Source: Candidatus Caccopulliclostridium gallistercoris
Lineage (GTDB): Bacteria > Bacillota > Clostridia > Christensenellales > UBA1242
Assembly (NCBI GenBank): GCA_018713725.1
Contig: DVOJ01000006.1
Coordinates: 1 to 64,000, forward strand
Direction: 5' to 3'
DNA: 64,000 nt
Below the pieces are notes generated by a model, which was given only the letters and a program-made list of their open reading frames with translations, searched no databases and was not told the origin of the DNA. Positions 1-8,368 of this stretch are shown here, one piece after another; the stretch's first letter is position 1; every line of letters starts with the position of its first letter. The translations under genes and the position numbers were made by a program.

Positions 1-30
1 TCAACAAATTAAAAACAATCAATGTTACTC

Positions 31-181
31 TTCGAAGAAATTACTTCGCACGAGAGTAACGGCAAAACTCCCAGCGTAAGCGGAGTTTTCGTCTGGCCGT
101 TAAACTGAAAATTTGCGGCCGACAAGCGAAGCTTTTGAAGCAAAGCTTCAAAACGAGCCCAAAAGGCCGACAAATTTTCAT
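31..181. repeat. Family D palindromic repeat next to tRNA-Glu
   Basis: This stretch has the elements of repeat family D: a TTCGAAGAAAT...CTTCGCACGAGAG entry arm, a stem built around an AACTCCCAGC/GGAGTTTTCG inverted repeat, and a tail reading ACTGAAAATTTGC...CAAATTTTCAT. It runs directly into the first base of tRNA-Glu. No gene is visible in it. Related copies lie near 4.6, 32.2, 32.5, 50.2, 55.2 and 59.1 kb. Confidence 0.6.
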
Positions 182-256
182 GGTCCCGTGGTCAAGCGGT
201 TAAGACATCGCCCTTTCACGGCGGTATCAGGGGTTCGATTCCCCTCGGGATCACCA
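182..256 (+). tRNA. tRNA-Glu (TTC)
   Basis: The sequence folds as a cloverleaf with acceptor strands GGTCCCG and CGGGATC. The anticodon loop CCTTTCACGG gives anticodon TTC, and the T arm reads GGGGTTCGATTCCCC. The 3' CCA is encoded. An intrinsic terminator follows 10 bases downstream, so the tRNA appears to be a single-gene transcript or the last gene of a unit that begins before the window. Confidence 0.95.
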
Positions 257-266
257 AATAAAAAAG

Positions 267-301
267 ATATCTCTAAGGCTTAACTTAGAGATATTTTTTT
301 A
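267..301 (+). terminator. Intrinsic terminator of tRNA-Glu
   Basis: A perfect 11-bp stem (ATATCTCTAAG at 267-277 with its complement at 284-294), a 6-base loop and a run of T. Confidence 0.9.
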
Positions 302-578
302 TAAAAATATATAGCTTTTAGAACTTTTCAAACCAGCGAAGACCTGCTCCGCCGCATTCCCGCAAAGACGCGCCCCAACGCCGTCATCCTGAGCGAAAGA
401 AAAAATTCTTATTCTTTAATTTCGGGGTCCCCAAAAACGCTTTGATTTTTGGGGAAAGGAAAAGCCGCGGAGCGACAAGCGTAGTTACGAATAGTAACTC
501 GCCTAGCAGAGCGTGCTTTGACGCGTTGAACGAATCTCCTCCCGTGACCCGACACAGATAAAATGCGGAATAATAAAT
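302..578. repeat. Gene-free gap with family A ends around a family C repeat
   Basis: No coding signal is seen here. Bases about 383-405 match the inner end of family A (CGTCATCCTGAGCGAAAG) and bases about 525-557 match a form of its outer end (CGAACGAATCTCC). Between them, 424-518 is a family C copy: GGGGTCCCCAAAAA paired with TTTTTGGGG, then a GCCGCGGAGCGAC segment ending near GCTTTGACGCG. The same C sequence recurs at 43119-43222 and 56221-56330. Confidence 0.6.
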
Positions 579-983
579 TTAAAGCATTATAAAAATTAGT
601 GCAATAGTAAAAATTAAACAAATAGCAAGGCTTACTAAACTTATTATTAAACTTATATTGCCTATTTTATTGCCGTTTAACTTTCTTTGATACACTGCAA
701 AAGTTATGCTAGTTAAAGTGCAACTTAAAAACCCTACAAGTGCAATCGCGTAAAACACAATGGAACCGAAAAAGGAAGTTATTGGCGCTGTGCCTTCCGC
801 TGTTACGTTGGCAGCTGTTACAGTTCCTCGGCTCACAAATACTAAAACTGCCACTAAGCCTATTACGGATAAAATTATAGACTGAATTCCGAGCCTTTTA
901 CTTTTTTCCTTTTGGTCTTCGCCGGAAGCAATAATCATGTAATATTGTGCCCTTGCCCCAAATAGTCTTTTAAAAATATTCAA
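579..983 (-). CDS. Small membrane protein of unknown function
   Basis: 134 residues. I do not recognise a family. Three hydrophobic segments are visible, at about residues 33-54, 72-97 and 107-134. A basic loop (YQRKLNGNK) lies between the second and third and a charged stretch (GEDQKEKSKR) precedes the first, so it is very probably an integral membrane protein with the N-terminus inside. It is a single gene on the minus strand: upstream is the leader of a large lipoprotein read the same way, and downstream is only repeat DNA. Its short length and ordinary AT-rich codon use give no hint of function. Confidence 0.6.
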   Translation of the reverse strand: MNIFKRLFGARAQYYMIIASGEDQKEKSKRLGIQSIILSVIGLVAVLVFVSRGTVTAANVTAEGTAPITSFFGSIVFYAIALVGFLSCTLTSITFAVYQRKLNGNKIGNISLIISLVSLAICLIFTIALIFIML

Positions 984-1053
984 TTGTTATTTAACAATAA
1001 CATGTCAATTAAAAAGGCTTGTTAAAATATATATCAACAAACCTATTTTTATG

Positions 1054-3399
1054 TTATAAATTTTGAATAAAGTTTTGAACTATTTTGTAAAGTGCTACTG
1101 GTGTTGTATCGGAAATTTTATTGCAACAATTGTAATACTCCTTGCCATCTATCTGCGCTTTAAAAAGTTCGTCGTCTGCCGTGGCGTAAATATGGAATTT
1201 TAATTTGCCATTTTTACCGTAATATGCGTTAAAATTTAAAATTATTAATTCAGGAATTTTTAAACTACTACTTGAAAACCAAATGTTTTGTATGCTGCCT
1301 AACCCGCTCTCAGAATAGGCAGGAAGCACGTCTATATATTGTCCCTGTAAAATTGCCGTTTGCGAAGATGGGTGGACGTTTTCTTCTACAAACTTGAATA
1401 TCCACTCTTCATCGCCCACATATCTAGAAATATACTCGTCTACTAAGCTTTGACTCTCAGTTTGCAATGCGTAAAATTTGTGTAAATAAGAAATTATTTT
1501 GCTATTGGTTAAATTCTCGCTAAGTTCTCCACTAATTCCACTAGAAGTGTATAGCGTCTCATTTCCAAGTAGCGTTTTATTCTTTTCAAATTCTAGCCTT
1601 GCGCTTTCATCTTGGAAGAATACCACTTCTCTGTAACTTTCTTCAAGAGTGTTCGCCGTGAGCTCAGTAAAATATATGTAGTTATCTTGCTTTTGAATTA
1701 TAATTGGCAAGCCGTCTATATACCCGCTTAAAACTTCGGCGTCTAAGATGTTTTGCTGTAAATCTGCGTTTGCATACACAAGGTCGGCAAAATTTGGACT
1801 AACTGTATTAAACTTTTTTATTGTGTAAGTAACGTAATAGTCGAACTCATAAATAATTCTATCGTTTTCGTCCGTGCCTAAATAATTGTGTCCGGGTATT
1901 AAATACGGCGGAAATTCCCAGCTATTTGTTTCAGGATTATAAACTAAATGCCCGTTTTGAATGGCGTCTATCAAAACTTCTCTGTTATCCGTTTCTTTAA
2001 AAGTGTAATTATACTGTCTCTCTTCGAACACCTTTAAATTTGTAGCCATTTCGTAAAAATAATTATCAAGGCCTTCTATTTGCTTTCTTATAGTGTATGA
2101 ATTAGACCAATCTACATACAATCCCGCCCCTTGATTTATGAAATCTCTGTAAAGTTCCTTCATTATGTTTTCAATTCCAGCCTTGTACTCAGAGTACGGC
2201 GTATTGCTCGTTGTTTTAAAACCTACTTTAAGCCCTTCATTGTCTAGTCTATCTACAAAAGTCGTTATGTAGTAGCTATCTATAAAGGCATAATTTTTGT
2301 ATGGTATAGAAATACCTAAGTCGCCACTTGCCTTGTTGAACGCTCTTTGAAAATCGTCGTAACTTTCAAAGGTGTTGCCTTCTGGGAAAGCCGCGTTCAA
2401 ATCTATTTCAATTCTATTTCTTGTAGATAGATAAGCGGATATTTGCATATAGCCTTTATTTTCAAACACAGCTAAATGCCAAATGTTGTTAACCATAGTG
2501 TAGGTAAAATAGGAAACATTTGTATGTCCAACACTCTTTTTTACAATGTTTGCAAGTGGCTCGCAGGCGTCTAAATCGCCGGCAACAAAGTTCGCGTCTT
2601 TTAGCTCCTTTTCATAGAAGTTTATCATGTCGCGCGTATAATTTGGCACGTAGATTTGTGTAAGCCCGTCTATTTCGGACACTTCGTAATATTCACTATA
2701 AATGCTTGGAATATATCTATACATAGGAGTTTTTGCATAGTTTAAGTGCGTCCAGCCCGGCCACGTTTCCACAACGTCGCCGAACCTTGTTACAATTTGC
2801 GCGCCATTTAGCTTATTTTTCAAATACACCGGCACGGTTACGTACATTTCCATAGCGGAAACCCTGCTATTATTCCCACTTTGCACGTAAAAAATTTCCA
2901 CGCTATAATACTTGTTTCCGTGTTTTAAAAAGGATTTGTATTCATAAAACACAAGTCCGTCTTGCTCGTTTCTTGTAATCAAATCGTCCACAGAGCGAGC
3001 CTCTGCAAGCTCTGTATTGTAAATAGCTGAAAAATCTGTAAATAAGTACTCGGCATAGTTATAAAACCCAAAATAGTTTACGTTTTCAAACTTGATTGTA
3101 TCCGACTTCATATTGCCAATGTTGTTTTTAGCAAAAGTTACAAAGCTAGCATTTTCAGCAGTGTCCAAACCAAAACCCTGCTCTTTTACATAACTAAAAT
3201 CGTAAGCCACGTTATCAAGCCCCATACTAGAAAGGTTTGTAATAATTTCGTTAGATTCAATTCCCCTTTTCCAGCCGTCTGCGCCAACTTCGTATTTATC
3301 TTCGCAGGAATAATATGTGACTGTGTTTCCGCAGCCCGTAAAACAAAGTGAAACACCGCATAAAAGAAGTGCACTAAACAATAAAGTTATTTTCTTCAT
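1054..3399 (-). CDS. Large surface lipoprotein of unknown function
   Basis: 781 residues. I start it at the ATG at 3399 because GAGGTAG lies 5 bases upstream and the protein then opens with a classical lipoprotein signal: MKK, a hydrophobic core, and a lipobox FTGC with the acylated Cys at about residue 22. An in-frame start 24 codons earlier would spoil this signal. After export and lipidation it would sit on the outer face of the membrane. The mature part is acidic and aromatic-rich and shows no motif I can name. It contains a basic/acidic mix typical of soluble extracytoplasmic domains and no further membrane segment. It is monocistronic as far as can be seen. A substrate-binding or cell-wall role is possible but unsupported. 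Confidence 0.75.
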   Translation of the reverse strand: MKKITLLFSALLLCGVSLCFTGCGNTVTYYSCEDKYEVGADGWKRGIESNEIITNLSSMGLDNVAYDFSYVKEQGFGLDTAENASFVTFAKNNIGNMKSDTIKFENVNYFGFYNYAEYLFTDFSAIYNTELAEARSVDDLITRNEQDGLVFYEYKSFLKHGNKYYSVEIFYVQSGNNSRVSAMEMYVTVPVYLKNKLNGAQIVTRFGDVVETWPGWTHLNYAKTPMYRYIPSIYSEYYEVSEIDGLTQIYVPNYTRDMINFYEKELKDANFVAGDLDACEPLANIVKKSVGHTNVSYFTYTMVNNIWHLAVFENKGYMQISAYLSTRNRIEIDLNAAFPEGNTFESYDDFQRAFNKASGDLGISIPYKNYAFIDSYYITTFVDRLDNEGLKVGFKTTSNTPYSEYKAGIENIMKELYRDFINQGAGLYVDWSNSYTIRKQIEGLDNYFYEMATNLKVFEERQYNYTFKETDNREVLIDAIQNGHLVYNPETNSWEFPPYLIPGHNYLGTDENDRIIYEFDYYVTYTIKKFNTVSPNFADLVYANADLQQNILDAEVLSGYIDGLPIIIQKQDNYIYFTELTANTLEESYREVVFFQDESARLEFEKNKTLLGNETLYTSSGISGELSENLTNSKIISYLHKFYALQTESQSLVDEYISRYVGDEEWIFKFVEENVHPSSQTAILQGQYIDVLPAYSESGLGSIQNIWFSSSSLKIPELIILNFNAYYGKNGKLKFHIYATADDELFKAQIDGKEYYNCCNKISDTTPVALYKIVQNFIQNL

Positions 3400-3527
3400 A
3401 ACTACCTCATTTATAATAATATAGCATAAAATGCTAACAAAATAAAGAAAAAATACTTGCCCAAACGGCACAAACTTTTTTATAAAAACAAAATTCTACT
3501 ACTCACAACAGAATAAAAAGTAAAAAG

Positions 3528-3550
3528 AACTAGCTTGGGCTAGTTTTTTT
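3528..3550. terminator. Bidirectional terminator
   Basis: A 7-bp stem (AACTAGC with GCTAGTT), loop TTGG. It is T-rich on both strands and ends the minus-strand gene at 3559. Confidence 0.75.
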
Positions 3551-3558
3551 GTGTAAGT

Positions 3559-3849
3559 TTAACTCTCTTTCCATTCTTTTATTATTTTTTCTATTTCTTC
3601 TTCTGTCTTGCCTTCTTTTGCTAATTGCTTTCTTTTATGCTCTTCAGCTGCTATCATTGACTCATAATAAAAACCCGGGTCTACATAATTATCTACTGTG
3701 TCGTAATATTCTTTATGACTTTGAACTACTTCTGGTATTTTTTTACCTTCTTCTGTAAGCTCATATCTACCTATAAGCTCATTTCCTTTTTGTGGCACAA
3801 AATAATACCACTCTTCTTTATTCATAAAATATGGTTTTGTTAGTAACAT
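3559..3849 (-). CDS. Small soluble protein of unknown function
   Basis: 96 residues. AAAGGAGATAAGT immediately precedes the ATG, a strong ribosome binding site that makes this short gene credible. The protein is charged, with no signal peptide or membrane segment. The N-terminal half is aromatic (EEWYYFVP) and the C-terminal 35 residues are a predicted charged helix (EEHKRKQLAKEGKTEEEIEK). I do not recognise the family. A bidirectional terminator follows 10 bases after the stop, and the gene appears to be transcribed alone. Confidence 0.6.
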   Translation of the reverse strand: MLLTKPYFMNKEEWYYFVPQKGNELIGRYELTEEGKKIPEVVQSHKEYYDTVDNYVDPGFYYESMIAAEEHKRKQLAKEGKTEEEIEKIIKEWKES

Positions 3850-3940
3850 ACTTATCTCCTTTTAAAATATTTTATTGTAGCCATTTGTTTTTGTCAATTT
3901 TTTTATTAAGAAAAAATTACACGCTTAAATGCTATTCTTC

Positions 3941-4076
3941 TTCGTAGCATTCGCTTCGCTAGGGGAGTACGCGCAAGCGTCAAGAATCGCTACGCTAGGC
4001 AAGTTTCTAACCGCAACTATGCAAATCGCTCCGCGTTCTTTCCTTATTCCCAAGAATTAAAAATTTTTGGGGACCC
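3941..4076. repeat. Direct repeat copy 1 (family C type)
   Basis: About 136 bp, repeated almost exactly at 4311-4446 with only a handful of substitutions. It starts TTCGTAGCATTCGC and ends in the family C hairpin (AAGAATTAAAAATTTTTGGGGACCCC). No coding capacity is supported: an open frame across it exists only because the repeat lacks stops. Confidence 0.8.
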
Positions 4077-4120
4077 CGTAAAAACGTTAGCGGAGTTTGC
4101 GTTTGGGCGGTATTTTTCTT

Positions 4121-4270
4121 CCGCAAAATATAAAATTTTGCGGCAAGGACTCACCGCCTAAAAGTAATCTTTTTGCATCTTTTGTCTTAGCTTGCTGACC
4201 ACCCAGTGTAAAACTACACTGGTCAGCAGCTAAGTCCAAAATATATCAAAAATCTTTACTTTTATGCTAC
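4121..4270 (+). repeat. Family E repeat, uninterrupted copy
   Basis: This begins with the hairpin CCGCAAAATATAAAATTTTGCGG. It contains a second strong hairpin (CAGTGTAAAACTACACTGGTCAG, flanked by CTGACC) and ends near CTTTACTTTTATGCTAC. An inverted copy lies at 50413-50561, and a copy broken by an insertion at 55342-55724. It serves as the empty-site reference for the family B insertion. Confidence 0.8.
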
Positions 4271-4310
4271 CATACGTTTTTAAACTTTATTTAATATTTA
4301 TATTATATGC

Positions 4311-4446
4311 TTCGTAGCGTTCGCTTCGCTAGGGGAGTACGCGCAAGCGTCAAGAATCGCTACGCTAGGCAAGTTGCTAACCGCAACTATGCAAATCGCT
4401 CCGCGTTCTTTCCTTATTCCCAAAAATTAAAAATTTTTGGGAGCCC
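4311..4446. repeat. Direct repeat copy 2 (family C type)
   Basis: The partner of 3941-4076, offset by exactly 370 bases along its length. Differences include A/G at the ninth base and GAGCCC instead of GACCCC at the end. Together with the family E copy between them, the two make an array of about 500 bp with no gene. Confidence 0.8.
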
Positions 4447-4499
4447 TAACAGTCTGAAGTTTTCGTCTGGCGCGTATAAGAAAAAATTACACGCTTAAA

Positions 4500-4738
4500 T
4501 GCTATTCTTCTTCGTAGCGTTCGCTTCGCTAGGGGAGTACCGCCCAAGTTCCCAAGCGTAGCTGGAACTTGCGTTTGGGCGGTATAGAGGGAAAATGCGT
4601 GCCAAAAGGAATAAATATCTTCTTTTTCTTCGTAGCATTCACTTCGCACGAGAGTACGCGCAAAACTCCCAAGCCGTAAGGCTGGAGTTTTCGTCTGGCG
4701 CGTATAAGAAAAAATTACACGCATAAACGGCGATGATT
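4500..4738. repeat. Two family D stem units in tandem
   Basis: The first hairpin (4536-4583) pairs ACCGCCCAAGTTCC with GGAAC...TTGGGCGGT. The second (4656-4706) pairs TACGCGC and AACTCC with GGAGTT and GGCGCGTA. Both follow a TTCGTAGC...CTTCGC entry arm. They represent family D without the family C insert seen at 32.1-32.5 kb. Confidence 0.65.
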
Positions 4739-4744
4739 TTTTAT

Positions 4745-4778
4745 AAAAAAATCACGCCTAAAAGCGTGATAATTTTTT
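4745..4778. terminator. Bidirectional terminator downstream of the tRNA-fMet region
   Basis: Stem ATCACGC/GCGTGAT with A/T runs on both sides. The same hairpin (ATCACGCTTTTAGGCGTGAT) is reused after greA at 58984. Confidence 0.8.
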
Positions 4779-4842
4779 CTGGTTGCGGGGGTAGGATTTG
4801 AACCTCCTCCGCAAATGAGGTTATAAAAGCGAACCCAAAGGT
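4779..4842 (-). repeat. 3' fragment of a duplicated tRNA-fMet
   Basis: Bases 4779-4805 are identical to the 3' end of the intact tRNA 103 bases away (T arm second half, acceptor 3' strand, CCA and one flanking base). The rest is not tRNA. It continues into an unrelated small palindrome and an 11-base inverted piece of the anticodon arm (AACCCAAAGGT). The 5' half is missing, so it cannot fold into a tRNA. It looks like a remnant of a partial duplication or of an insertion at the tRNA 3' end. Confidence 0.8.
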
Positions 4843-4881
4843 ATAAACAAAAAAAGAACGACAATATGTCGCCCTTCTTAC

Positions 4882-4958
4882 TGGTTGCGGGGGTAGGATT
4901 TGAACCTACGACCTTTGGGTTATGAGCCCAACGAGCTGCCGGACTGCTCTACCCCGCG
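4882..4958 (-). tRNA. Initiator tRNA-fMet (CAT)
   Basis: 77 bases with encoded CCA. The anticodon loop GGGCTCATAACCC gives CAT. The first base C faces A at position 72 (5' CGCGGGG against CCCCGCA 3'). This unpaired first position, with a GGG/CCC anticodon stem, is the hallmark of the initiator species rather than elongator tRNA-Met or tRNA-Ile2. Confidence 0.95.
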
Positions 4959-5022
4959 ATATGTGTTTACTCTAACACAGTTTATGCGGTTTGTCAATAG
5001 TTATTACAACTTTTTTGACCTT

Positions 5023-5057
5023 TTGACAAACTTTTTTTGCTTTGATATAATTTTTAT
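5023..5057 (+). promoter_or_regulatory. Consensus promoter giving a probable leaderless mRNA
   Basis: TTGACA (5023-5028), 17-base spacer, TATAAT (5046-5051), then only 6 bases to the ATG at 5058. Transcription would start at or next to the start codon. No ribosome binding site is present. Confidence 0.8.
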
Positions 5058-5897
5058 ATGAAAATTTTAAAAAATTTTTGCACCGCTGTTATACTTTTGC
5101 TTTGCTCTTGTGCTCTTTTTGCGTGCGCGGGAGATAGTACCCCGGTAACTTTAAATTTGAACACCACGCTTGGCGTTTGGTGGTGGGATAATAGGCTAGA
5201 TTCTTCCTATTTAACTTTTGCTACAAATAACGGCGTGGACGAAATTTATTACTATACCAGCTCGTTTGATGAGAACAATAAAAGCTTTATTGAAAGCGCC
5301 GCTGGTTACAATATTTCTGTTTACTGGCTTACAGGCGACTATACCTGGATAGAAAATCCGCAAGATTTTTATAATGAAATGGAAAAATATTTAAGTTTTC
5401 AAGAGTCGAGCGAACATAAATTTGCCGGCGTACACTTAGACGTTGAACCACATCAACATCCAGAGTTTGACGAAAAGCGAGAAGGACTTATTACAAAATA
5501 CGTAGAATTTATTTATAATGTTACAAACCGCTATCCGCAAATTAATTTTGATATAGACATACCCTTTTGGCTAGAAGACGAAATAACGTTTGAAAACGAG
5601 ACAAAAGAAGCCTATAAATTTTTAATGGACTACGCAGATAGAACTTTTATTATGAGTTACCGCGACAGCGCGGAAGGAATAGTTAACGTAGCCAGCGATG
5701 AGCTAAGCTATGCCAGTACCATAAATAAAGAAATATTTTTAGGCGTGGAAACGGGCGAAGAAGAAGACATAGTAACCTTTTTACAGGAAGGAAAAAATTA
5801 TTTATATAATGAATTAAATAATTTAAATAAATTTACAGAATTAAATTATAATGTAAGCATACACCATATAAAAACGTGGAAAAATTTAAAAAATTGA
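5058..5897 (+). CDS. Lipoprotein with a TIM-barrel glycosidase-like core
   Basis: 279 residues. The N-terminal signal ends in lipobox LFACA, with Cys at about residue 23, so the mature protein should be anchored outside the cell. The strand pattern and the motif GVHLDVEPH (about residues 123-131) resemble the catalytic-strand motif of (beta/alpha)8 hydrolases such as GH18-type enzymes, where acidic residues follow a hydrophobic strand. Later strands (FDIDIPFW, TFIMSYRD) fit the same fold. The assignment is by pattern only: substrate and activity are unknown, and it could be a non-catalytic barrel. The start is fixed by the promoter, whose -10 box lies 6 bases before the ATG, so the mRNA is probably leaderless. 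It runs against the direction of its neighbours. Confidence 0.65.
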   Translation: MKILKNFCTAVILLLCSCALFACAGDSTPVTLNLNTTLGVWWWDNRLDSSYLTFATNNGVDEIYYYTSSFDENNKSFIESAAGYNISVYWLTGDYTWIENPQDFYNEMEKYLSFQESSEHKFAGVHLDVEPHQHPEFDEKREGLITKYVEFIYNVTNRYPQINFDIDIPFWLEDEITFENETKEAYKFLMDYADRTFIMSYRDSAEGIVNVASDELSYASTINKEIFLGVETGEEEDIVTFLQEGKNYLYNELNNLNKFTELNYNVSIHHIKTWKNLKN

Positions 5898-5904
5898 AAA
5901 ATTT

Positions 5905-5950
5905 ATAAAAAAACGCATTTTTTTAAGTAAAATATGCGTTTTTTGTTGTT
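5905..5950. terminator. Bidirectional terminator between convergent genes
   Basis: Stem AAAAAACGCAT (5908-5918) with ATGCGTTTTTT (5934-5944). It serves the plus gene ending at 5897 and the minus gene ending at 5981. Confidence 0.85.
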
Positions 5951-5980
5951 TTTTTAATTAATTTTTTATTTATTATTTTT

Positions 5981-6973
5981 TTAATCTATTTTTATACTAT
6001 AAACATTTGGCACTTGTTCGCGAACAAATAATGAATATTTTTTACACGCGGACTCGAAACTAATGTAAACTTTGCCGTCCACGTAATCCAAATCTTCCGT
6101 CATACAAGGCGCGGAGATTTTTTCTTCCAAAACTTCGCTATCTAGTATCCATACGGGCACAATATTGTTGTCTATATATAAATTTGTATCGCTTGGCTCG
6201 GATAGCACGTCTTTATAAACGTAGATTGTGGAGTTCGGTATGGAATAGGACGTAGACAGAACTATCTTTCCGCTATCCGTTATAGTCATGCCTTGAACTA
6301 AATTTGTTACTGAAAGCACTTTATTTGGAACTGTACTATCTAGCCCGGCGAAATTTTCTTCATTAATTGTATAACCAAAAATTACTGCCATGTTTGTACC
6401 GTCTGCGCACTCTATATGGTGGCTAGAATTCGTTTCGTAGTTGCCAGCTCTATAAAACTCACCTATCCATAAAGTGCTACCCACAACAGAGCAATAATCC
6501 GCATTATTGCCAACTTCAAAGCTATCTTTAATAACAACCGCGCCGCCATTTTCTACGTTAAGTGCGTCACTTAAATAGAACGTGTAAACATAACCTTCCG
6601 TTGTTGCAAGCCAAAATAAATTTCCAAATTGTGTAATTCCGCCGGCATGACCAAAATAGTCTTCACCGTTAAATTTTAAAGTAAAATATTTTATTGTTTC
6701 GCCCGCGCTATTTACTAGATACACCCTAGACGGCAAGTTTTCATTTTTCATATATCCGCTAAACGCGTATATATCTTCGCCGCGAACGTAAGTAAAGCCC
6801 TGCTGAGTAAAACCATCTTCTATTCCAGGAATAGCAACACTCTTTTCCGCCCTTGTGTAAAATTCGTCGTAATTATCGGCGTAATAATAAAATAGTGTAG
6901 CAAGGCTTAGTAGTAAAAAAATGCTAGCAAGTACTATGCAAATAATAATAAATACTTTTTTTGTTTTTGTCAT
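5981..6973 (-). CDS. Membrane-anchored extracellular protein, beta-propeller-like
   Basis: 330 residues. A basic N-terminus (MTKTKK) is followed by one hydrophobic segment at about residues 8-30, which acts as a signal anchor. The remaining 300 residues would face outward. They show repeated short beta-strand blocks with Gly/Asp turns and aromatic residues (DIYAFSGYM, NLFWLATTEGYVYTFYL, STLWIGEFYRAG, KVYISFE). This is the rhythm of a beta-propeller, here about five to six blades. I cannot name the family, and no catalytic motif is evident. AAAAAAGGAAAAAAT lies upstream of the ATG. It lies 65 bases upstream of nothing else transcribed with it and ends at the shared terminator with the lipoprotein on the other strand. 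Confidence 0.65.
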   Translation of the reverse strand: MTKTKKVFIIICIVLASIFLLLSLATLFYYYADNYDEFYTRAEKSVAIPGIEDGFTQQGFTYVRGEDIYAFSGYMKNENLPSRVYLVNSAGETIKYFTLKFNGEDYFGHAGGITQFGNLFWLATTEGYVYTFYLSDALNVENGGAVVIKDSFEVGNNADYCSVVGSTLWIGEFYRAGNYETNSSHHIECADGTNMAVIFGYTINEENFAGLDSTVPNKVLSVTNLVQGMTITDSGKIVLSTSYSIPNSTIYVYKDVLSEPSDTNLYIDNNIVPVWILDSEVLEEKISAPCMTEDLDYVDGKVYISFESACKKYSLFVREQVPNVYSIKID

Positions 6974-7037
6974 ATTTTTTCCTTTTTTATTATTTTTTTA
7001 TTAAAAAATATATATTTTTTATTTATTTTAACATTTT

Positions 7038-7391
7038 TTATCTATATAAATCAACTTTTTTGTATTTTTTAAATTTCTTTTTTTCTGCATAAATTAACGC
7101 TTGTAAAATTTCATATTTTAAAGGCGCGCGAACGTTTTTTCTCATTTCAAAGGTATCCACATTTTCTTTAAGCATAATTAAATCGTTAATATGGTCTATG
7201 TAGCCAGCCTTGCCTACGTCGCCAAAAAGCGTTCTTGCTTGAATATCGAATTTTTTTTGTAAATATTTTTCTACGTCGTACGAAAATTTAACTAGCTCGA
7301 AAAAAGTAACATAGTTTATGCCCGTATGCTCCTTTTTTAAAATTAAGAGATTATTTGCAAGGCTATCTCCACTTAAAGTTATATTTTTCAT
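7038..7391 (-). CDS. Small soluble protein of unknown function
   Basis: 117 residues, preceded by AAAGGAGAAAATATTTT. No signal peptide or membrane segment. It is Lys-rich, ending in KKKFKKYKKVDLYR, and appears largely helical. I do not recognise the family. The basic tail could bind nucleic acid or the membrane surface, but that is speculation. It lies 53 bases downstream of the DegV-family gene on the same strand and may share its transcript. Confidence 0.55.
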   Translation of the reverse strand: MKNITLSGDSLANNLLILKKEHTGINYVTFFELVKFSYDVEKYLQKKFDIQARTLFGDVGKAGYIDHINDLIMLKENVDTFEMRKNVRAPLKYEILQALIYAEKKKFKKYKKVDLYR

Positions 7392-7444
7392 AAAATATTT
7401 TCTCCTTTAAAAAAAGTATGCTATAAGCATGCTTTATTATAACA

Positions 7445-8314
7445 CTAATTTATTTCTCTGTAAAGAGCAACAGCTAACGCCCCAGGCCCTATATGGCAAG
7501 ACACGCTTAGTGAAAGCGGGTCGCAGAAAGCTACTTCCACGTCTGGAATTGCTTTTTTAACTTCTTCCACAAATTTACGCGCGTTTTCTTCGTTATGTGT
7601 GTGAGCAAAGCAAAGTTTCATATCCTGCCTTACGTCTTTAAACCTAGTGTTTAGGTCGGCTTTAACGGCATCTATCATTGCTTGGCAAGCCACCTTAACG
7701 CCCATAACCTTTTTAAAAGCGTCTAGTTTTCCACCCTGAATTTGAAGCACGGGCTTAATGTGCAATAGCGTTCCAAGTGCGGCACCGGCAGGCGTTACGC
7801 GACCGCCCTTCTTTAAATATTTAAGCGTGTCCACCATTATGTAAATGCTGGAATCGAACTTGGTATCGGTAAGAATTTGCTTAATTTCCGCACCGCTCTT
7901 GCCGCTCTCTGCCATGTGCTTTGCTTGGAACACGGTAGCTTTAAGCGTTACAGATATGCGCTGATTGTCTACAACAAAAACTTTGCCAGCAAACTTCTCT
8001 TCTTCCGCAAAATTCATTGCACTTTCGCAGCTTTTACTTAGCCCGCTAGACATTGGAATATACACTATTTCGTCGTAGTCCTTTAAAATGTTGTCCCAAA
8101 AATCTTCAAGCGCGCCAAGAGCTGGCTGAGAAGTTTTAACGTCTTCGTTGTTCTTTAATTTTTCATAGAACTCGTCTTGGCTTAAATTTATATCTTCAAA
8201 ATACTCATCGTCGCCAATAGTAAAAGGCATTGGCAATACAAAAATGCCATTTTCCTTTGCTTCCGCCTGAGTAATTCCACTATTTGAATCTGTTGCTATT
8301 GCTATTTTTTTCAT
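7445..8314 (-). CDS. DegV family fatty-acid-binding protein
   Basis: 289 residues, the usual DegV size. DegV/FakB proteins bind a fatty acid in the cytosol, typically to present it to a kinase. Visible family marks are the N-terminal IATDSNSGI segment, the VKTSQP motif at about residue 65 (Thr-Ser that contact the fatty-acid carboxylate), the PMSSGLS block and KVFVVDN. The ATG at 8314 is chosen because GGAG sits 5 bases before it. An ATG 4 codons earlier overlaps that binding site and would add MEIF. No fakA-like kinase gene is in the window, so its partner and ligand cannot be inferred. Confidence 0.9.
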   Translation of the reverse strand: MKKIAIATDSNSGITQAEAKENGIFVLPMPFTIGDDEYFEDINLSQDEFYEKLKNNEDVKTSQPALGALEDFWDNILKDYDEIVYIPMSSGLSKSCESAMNFAEEEKFAGKVFVVDNQRISVTLKATVFQAKHMAESGKSGAEIKQILTDTKFDSSIYIMVDTLKYLKKGGRVTPAGAALGTLLHIKPVLQIQGGKLDAFKKVMGVKVACQAMIDAVKADLNTRFKDVRQDMKLCFAHTHNEENARKFVEEVKKAIPDVEVAFCDPLSLSVSCHIGPGALAVALYREIN

Positions 8315-8368
8315 AAAAATCTCCATAGGTATTTAAGCATATTTTGCTTTTGTTGTAAAGAATTTTTA

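Noticed and set aside
4446-4724. Open frame of about 90 codons on the minus strand
   Set aside because: It consists entirely of two family D repeat units and repeats the same peptide twice. It has no ribosome binding site and arises because the repeats lack stop codons.
4779-4842. Second intact initiator tRNA
   Set aside because: Only the 3' third is present. D arm, anticodon arm and 5' acceptor strand are missing or scrambled.
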